Assembly (NCBI RefSeq): GCF_000820185.1
Contig: NZ_CDCA01000010.1
Location: 239,528 to 303,527, forward strand
DNA length: 64,000 bases
From: Aeromonas tecta
Lineage (GTDB): Bacteria > Pseudomonadota > Gammaproteobacteria > Enterobacterales > Aeromonadaceae
Reading direction: 5' to 3'
A program made the translations under genes and the position numbers. The notes under the pieces were generated by a model that worked only from the letters and a program-made list of their open reading frames with translations, had not been told where the DNA came from and searched no databases. Positions 59,790 to 64,000 of the stretch are shown here, one piece after another; the first letter of the stretch is position 1; every line of letters begins with the position of its first letter.

Positions 59790-60941
59790 TCAGAGCCAAG
59801 GCGCGGCGGTCGGTCCCTGATGCAGGCCCAGCTTCCAGACCCGGCCAAAGTGCTTGTAATGGCCCGCGGCCACCCCGGCCTTCTCTCCCATGCCATGGTA
59901 GAGATCGAGATGCCCCTTCTTGACCGCGCCGCCCACGTCCAGCGCGATCAGCAGACGCAGCTGATGCTTGCCGGTCCAGTGGCCCTCCTTATCCAGCAGC
60001 GGTACTTCCGCGAGGATGGGGGTGCCCATCGGCAGCAGGGTGCGATCGGCGGCCACCGCCGCCATCGGCAACAGCGGAATGCCGGCGGCCCCGATCACGT
60101 CGTTGGTCGGACGGCGCTCGAAGAACACATAGGACGGATTCTGCTCCACCAGCTCCATGACGCCCGCCTCCGGCTGGCGGTTGGCCCACTCCTTGATAGC
60201 CCGCATGGACATCTGCGCCTTGGGCACTTCACCCCTGTCGATCAGCACCCGGCCGATGCTCACATAGCCGTGACCGTTCTTGCCGCTATAGCCGAGGTAC
60301 TGCAGCCTGTCCTCATCGCCATAGTGGACGAAGCCAGAGCCCTGCACATCCATCAGGAAGTTGTCGATGAGGGACTTGCTGTAGCCCAGCTCCAGCCCCC
60401 GGTTGGCCAGCGCCCCCTGGTGGATCTGGGCCCGGCTTGGGCAGCGACCGGCGCAGTTGGGCATGGCGTAGATCGGGTACTTGTACTTGGCATCCGGCCG
60501 GTGACGCACCTCCAGCACCGGTGAGTAGTAACCGGTGAACAGCACGTTACCCATGCGATCAGAGCCGCCAAGTTGGGCCAGGCTGATGCCGTACTGGCTG
60601 ATCTGGGCCGGATTGCCACCGTTGGCCACCCAGCGCGAAAGCTGGCGATAGAGCTCACCGTAGCGGCGGGTCATCTTGCCGGAACGCTCCAGCACCAGCC
60701 GGCTCTGGGGGCCGAACTTGCTGAAATCCGACGCCTGACGGCTGTTGACCCGCTCAACCCGCACCAGATCATCTGGCAGGGTACCGTCCAGATACTGCTT
60801 GCCCAGATTCTCTGGCACCTCGCAGTTCAGAAAGCATCTGGCTTCGGATTTCTTCTGGGGCACCTTGGCTGGTTCAGGGTTGCCCGCACAACCGGCCAAC
60901 CCAACCACAGCGGCGGTCAGCCAGTACGCGTGTTTTTTCAT
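59790..60941 (-). CDS. mltA: Membrane-bound lytic murein transglycosylase A
   Basis: Outer-membrane lipoprotein that cleaves peptidoglycan glycan strands to 1,6-anhydro ends. The 383-residue precursor has a lipoprotein signal with lipobox LAGC at about 15-18. The MltA domain (VLFTGYYSPVLEVRHRPD, YPIYAMPNC, ELGYSKSLIDNFLMDVQGSGFV) follows. A C-terminal 3D domain with ALDVGGAVKKGHLDLYHGMG carries the conserved acidic catalytic residues. Length matches E. coli MltA (365). Single gene, convergent with yfaE. Confidence 0.96.
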   Translation of the reverse strand: MKKHAYWLTAAVVGLAGCAGNPEPAKVPQKKSEARCFLNCEVPENLGKQYLDGTLPDDLVRVERVNSRQASDFSKFGPQSRLVLERSGKMTRRYGELYRQLSRWVANGGNPAQISQYGISLAQLGGSDRMGNVLFTGYYSPVLEVRHRPDAKYKYPIYAMPNCAGRCPSRAQIHQGALANRGLELGYSKSLIDNFLMDVQGSGFVHYGDEDRLQYLGYSGKNGHGYVSIGRVLIDRGEVPKAQMSMRAIKEWANRQPEAGVMELVEQNPSYVFFERRPTNDVIGAAGIPLLPMAAVAADRTLLPMGTPILAEVPLLDKEGHWTGKHQLRLLIALDVGGAVKKGHLDLYHGMGEKAGVAAGHYKHFGRVWKLGLHQGPTAAPWL

Positions 60942-61196
60942 ATATCCTCATCTACCGAATAACGCTAACACCATGAAAATGGTGATGAATTCAATCAAAG
61001 GCCGCAACCGATACCCGCTTGGGTTCGTCCGCTCGCCCACAGCCGCCGCACTGCCATTCCCGCAGCGCATCAGCAGGCGGCGCTATCATACAAAAACAAA
61101 GGCCCTCTTGGCCCCTTAAATTGAAAAATCCGGTTTATTCATCACAAGCTGCGGCATTCGGAAAGCGGGAGCGGCGGACGATCGCAAGATGAGGGT

Positions 61197-61222
61197 GGCC
61201 GGGTGTGGGCAGACACCCGGCC
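61197..61222. repeat. GC hairpin downstream of the NTF2-like gene
   Basis: GGCCGGGTGT and ACACCCGGCC form a perfect 10-bp stem around GGGCAG, 11 bp beyond the stop of the minus-strand gene. No T-run is present, so it is a 3' structure rather than a standard terminator. Confidence 0.5.
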
Positions 61223-61232
61223 CTGGTGGCGC

Positions 61233-61790
61233 TCAGTGGCTATAGGGCAGGGAGGAGTGGTGCAGTACGATGCGTACCTTGCCATCGTCCCCCTTGCGAA
61301 ATCCCCAGGTCTTGTCGACATCGACCTCCTTGTTGTCGCGATCGACCAGGTGCACCGTGCCCATGGTCAGCCCCATGTTGCCGTTGATGTAGACGGCGGC
61401 ATTCTCGTAGCGATAGCTCTTCCAGTTCTTGAGGGCAAAGCCGGTGTCGGCCGGATAAGCCGGATCGTGGCCGACGAAATAGGCAAGCGCCCCCGCCTTG
61501 GTCAGACGAAAGGTCTGCTCACCGCTCGCCAGGGTCGGCTTGAACAGCACGGGCCCGTCGGCGTAACCATAGGCGCTGTCGAGCACGGCGGAAGCGGTGG
61601 CTTTCGCTTTATCTATGCCTCCCGTCCGGTAGTCATCGCTTATCTGCACCAGGGCCTTGCCCCAGCCATCCTGGGCGGCCGTGATCTCGGCCTCGGTGAT
61701 GTTGCGGTTGAGGACTTCGGCGGCGCTGAGGGCGCCACTGGCGGCGAGCAGTATCAAGATGAGACCATGTTGTTTGTTAAACCGTTTCAT
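61233..61790 (-). CDS. Secreted NTF2-like (SnoaL/DUF4440-type) protein
   Basis: The 185-residue precursor from ATG 61790 has a signal peptide (about 1-22, GLILILLAASGALSAAEV). The mature domain follows the NTF2-like pattern: EITAAQDGWGKALVQISDDY, ALAYFVGHDPAYPADTGFALKNWKSYRYENAAVYINGNMGLTMG (split), VDKTWGFRKGDDGKVRIVLHHSSLPYS. Similar proteins in Vibrio and Shewanella are sometimes labelled phosphoribosyl-AMP cyclohydrolase, but the metal-binding cysteines of HisI are absent and the protein is exported. The HHSSLPY end is like the family's ligand pocket. Function unknown; likely a small-molecule binder. Confidence 0.75.
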   Translation of the reverse strand: MKRFNKQHGLILILLAASGALSAAEVLNRNITEAEITAAQDGWGKALVQISDDYRTGGIDKAKATASAVLDSAYGYADGPVLFKPTLASGEQTFRLTKAGALAYFVGHDPAYPADTGFALKNWKSYRYENAAVYINGNMGLTMGTVHLVDRDNKEVDVDKTWGFRKGDDGKVRIVLHHSSLPYSH

Positions 61791-62066
61791 AGCGTTCTGA
61801 CTCCAGATGGGCGGTGGGGCTGCATCAGGAAGCTTAGTTGAGGCCCAACAGGAATCGAATGTCGCAACGAAGGCCCTCTTGGGTCGACAGCGCCATGCCG
61901 GAGCAGCAACGGCAACCCTATGGCCCTCGGCTCCCGCTTGACCTGTATGGCCTAAAATCCCCCTTCTCTGCCAGAGTGCTGCCAGAGTGCAAGGATGAGC
62001 GCAGGGATTTTTCCAAAGGCCAGTCATCTGGGTTATAACAGAGGGACAAGGTGTGCGAGGTCATGA

Positions 62067-62318
62067 ATGGAACAGCTCGAGATCTTCCCGCTACAGAGCC
62101 CCTGCATCGGGGTCTGTGAAGTGAACGACAAGGGTTACTGCAAGGGATGCCTGCGCAGTCGGGAGGAGCGTTTCAACTGGCTGACCATGAATCCCATGGA
62201 GCAGCAAGAGGTGATGCGGCTGTGCCGCAATCGCAAGGCCCGGGTGCTGGCCGCCAGACGCAAGGCGCAGGAGAGCGGCGACCCGGATCAGCCAATGCAA
62301 CCTGGATGGGATTTCTGA
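62067..62318 (+). CDS. DUF1289 protein (YdhL-like)
   Basis: The 83-residue protein has the DUF1289 signature SPCIGVCEVNDKGYCKGCLRSREERFNW with four cysteines, C-x3-C-x7-C-x2-C, which could hold a metal. QQEVMRLCRNRKAR then a basic tail follow. Very similar to E. coli YdhL, whose role is not known. It stands alone and is convergent with fruA. Confidence 0.9.
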   Translation: MEQLEIFPLQSPCIGVCEVNDKGYCKGCLRSREERFNWLTMNPMEQQEVMRLCRNRKARVLAARRKAQESGDPDQPMQPGWDF

Positions 62319-62373
62319 CTGCCTTTTGATATCCAGACGATACTATCTGCCATCAAATTACATAGCGAAAGAT

Positions 62374-62403
62374 AAAAAGGGCGGCCTCATGGCCGCCCTT
62401 TTT
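62374..62403. terminator. Bidirectional terminator between the DUF1289 gene and fruA
   Basis: AAAAAGGGCGGCC and GGCCGCCCTTTTT form a perfect 13-bp stem around TCAT. Confidence 0.93.
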
Positions 62404-62431
62404 GCATTGCTGATTAGCTCGGGTTGAGCCG

Positions 62432-64000
62432 TCAGGCGGTCGCCAGCTTGGCCTGTGCCTCGCTGCGCTTGAGCATGGCGTAGCTCACCCCGGTGACCAA
62501 GGAGCCTGCGGCGATGGCCAGCACATACATAAACACGTGGCTGATGGCGTTGGGAATGAACAGCACGAACAGGCCGCCGTGGGGCGCCACCAGTTCGCAG
62601 CCGAACAACATGGAGAGCGCACCGGTCAGGGCGCCGCCCACCATGCAGGCCGGGATGACGCGCATCGGATCCTTGGCGGCAAACGGAATGGCCCCCTCGG
62701 AGATGAAGCACAGGCCCAGCACGAAGGAGGCCTTGCCTGCTTCCTGCTCCGTCTTGATGAACTTCTTGCTGGCGAGGAAGGTGGCGATCCCCATCCCGAG
62801 CGCCGGCACCATGCCGGCAGCCATCACGGCGGCCATGGGAGCATAGGTCTTGGAGGCGAGCAGGCCGACCCCGAACGCATAGGCTGCCTTGTTGACCGGG
62901 CCACCCATGTCGAAGCACATCATGGCTCCGATGATGACACCCAGCAACACGGCGTTGGCGGAGCCCATGTTGTTCAAGAACTCGGTCATGGCGCTCATGA
63001 TGCCGGCCACCGGGCCACCCACCACGTAGATCATCACCAGACCGGTAAACAGGCTGGCAAACAGCGGAATGATGAGGATGGGCTTGAGCGCTTCCAGGGT
63101 CACCGGCAGGCGCACCTTGTCACTCAGGAACTTGGCGCTGTAACCGGCCAGGAAGCCGGCGACGATGCCACCGAGGAAACCGGCGCCAAGCGAACTTGCC
63201 AGCATACCGCCTATCATGCCGGGGGCCAGGCCCGGGCGGTCGGCGATGGAGTAGGCGATGTAACCCGCCAGCACCGGGATCATCAGGGCGAAGGCCGAGC
63301 CGCCGCCAATCTGCATCAGGGCGGCAGCCAGTGTCCCCTGCTCCTTGAACGCCTCAATCCCGAAGATGAAGGAGATGGCGATGATGAGGCCACCGGCCAC
63401 CACCATGGGCAGCATGAAGGAAACGCCGGTCAGCAGGTGCTTGTAAGGGCCGGCCTTCTCTTCCTTTTTGGCAACCGCAGCGCCGCTGTGACGATAGACG
63501 GCCGCCTCGGTCCAGGCCTTGTCCAGTTCGCTACGGGTCTTCTTGAGGGCCGCCCCGGTGCTGGTGTGATACACCGGCTTGCCATCGAAGCGGGCCATGT
63601 CCACTTCGATATCGGTGGCGAGGAACACCAGATCGGCGGCGGCGATCTCTTCTGCCGTCAGGGCGTTCTGGGCACCGACCGAGCCTTGGGTCTCGACACG
63701 GATCTGATAACCCAGCTGCTTGGCCATGGTTTCGAGCGCTTCCGCCGACATAAAGGTGTGAGCAACGCCAGTGGGGCAAGCGGTCACTGCCACGATACGC
63801 TTGGTTACACTCGCAGGCTTGGCGGCAACGGCCGGCGCGGCCTGATGGCGATAGACCTTGGCCTCCCCCGCGGCTGCGCTCAGCACGGCGGCGGGATCCT
63901 GCAAGGCGAGATCCATGCTGCCCTGATAGAGGCGCTTGCCGTCATAGGCGGAAAGATCCAGTGGCGCACTTGCCACCACCAACACCAGATCGGCGGCGGC
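62432..64000 (-). CDS. fruA: PTS fructose transporter EIIBC (FruA), N-terminus outside window
   Basis: Membrane permease and phosphorylation domains that import fructose as fructose 1-phosphate. The visible 522 residues start inside the first, duplicated EIIB-like domain (AADLVLVVASAPLDL). The active EIIB domain has the phosphocysteine in VAVTACPTGVAHTFMSAEAL. The EIIC domain has about ten helices, with GGGSAFALMIPVLAGYIAYSIADRPGLAPG and DMGGPVNKAAYAFGVGLL. About 40 residues at the start are missing; E. coli FruA has 563. In Aeromonas-type genomes fruK and fruB normally lie upstream, beyond the right edge. The stop at 62432 is followed by a strong terminator, so it is the last gene of its operon. 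Confidence 0.95.
   Translation of the reverse strand, partial: AAADLVLVVASAPLDLSAYDGKRLYQGSMDLALQDPAAVLSAAAGEAKVYRHQAAPAVAAKPASVTKRIVAVTACPTGVAHTFMSAEALETMAKQLGYQIRVETQGSVGAQNALTAEEIAAADLVFLATDIEVDMARFDGKPVYHTSTGAALKKTRSELDKAWTEAAVYRHSGAAVAKKEEKAGPYKHLLTGVSFMLPMVVAGGLIIAISFIFGIEAFKEQGTLAAALMQIGGGSAFALMIPVLAGYIAYSIADRPGLAPGMIGGMLASSLGAGFLGGIVAGFLAGYSAKFLSDKVRLPVTLEALKPILIIPLFASLFTGLVMIYVVGGPVAGIMSAMTEFLNNMGSANAVLLGVIIGAMMCFDMGGPVNKAAYAFGVGLLASKTYAPMAAVMAAGMVPALGMGIATFLASKKFIKTEQEAGKASFVLGLCFISEGAIPFAAKDPMRVIPACMVGGALTGALSMLFGCELVAPHGGLFVLFIPNAISHVFMYVLAIAAGSLVTGVSYAMLKRSEAQAKLATA

Overview
The window is chromosomal DNA of a high-GC gammaproteobacterium, most likely an Aeromonas. Its housekeeping proteins (FNR, RbsABCDKR, PheST, ThrS, NrdAB, GyrA, CcoNOQP) sit between the enterobacterial and Vibrio/Shewanella versions. 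It also carries a phosphoethanolamine transferase very close to MCR-3, a family whose natural relatives are in Aeromonas. Genus is inferred from recognised protein sequences; no search was run.

Layout. 1-3.1 kb (minus): 3' part of the window's first operon, proQ-prc, with msrC and a small membrane-anchored protein upstream. 3.4-10.7 kb (plus): cbb3 oxidase ccoNOQP and its assembly genes ccoH, ccoI, ccoS and a SafE-like membrane protein. 10.7-13.6 kb (plus): fnr with a perfect FNR box in front of it, uspE and ttcA. 13.7-15.2 kb (minus): a DUF2987-type secreted protein and a polytopic membrane protein. 15.4 kb: a glutathione S-transferase-like gene. 16.2-22.2 kb (plus): the ribose operon rbsDACBKR with tandem palindromic operators. 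22.3-31.1 kb (minus): a signalling block of hybrid histidine kinase, response regulator with a degenerate EAL domain, GNAT acetyltransferase, CobB deacylase, a secreted SUOX-fold (PruR-like) protein and a GGDEF/degenerate-EAL membrane protein. 31.2-34.9 kb (minus): pheS-pheT-ihfA. 35.4-43.2 kb: an accessory block (two aldo/keto reductases, a frameshifted lysR, a frameshifted mcr-3-like eptA, an alpha/beta hydrolase, a secreted alkylsulfatase). 43.6-46.8 kb (minus): thrS-infC-rpmI-rplT. 47-49.7 kb: a protein phosphatase, a Sel1-repeat protein and an SOS-controlled PA0069-type radical SAM gene. 49.7-50.1 kb: a degenerate tandem array of copies of that gene's 3' end. 50.9-55.3 kb: gyrA (minus), ubiG and a HAD phosphatase (plus). 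55.6-59.7 kb: nrdA-nrdB-yfaE with DnaA and NrdR boxes. 59.8-64 kb: mltA, a secreted NTF2-like protein, a DUF1289 protein and fruA, which runs off the right edge.

Themes. The left third handles low-oxygen life: FNR, a high-affinity oxidase and the copper pump/assembly factors it needs. The centre is a dense signalling region around c-di-GMP-type domains and protein acylation. The accessory block sits exactly where many gammaproteobacteria keep rplT and pheS together, so the thrS-to-ihfA translation cluster is split by about 8.8 kb. Two of the six genes in that block carry single frameshifts. The strongest unexplained structure is the repeat array at 49.7-50.1 kb: two of its copies differ from the functional gene end mainly at synonymous positions, which suggests they are old attachment-site scars rather than simple tandem duplications.
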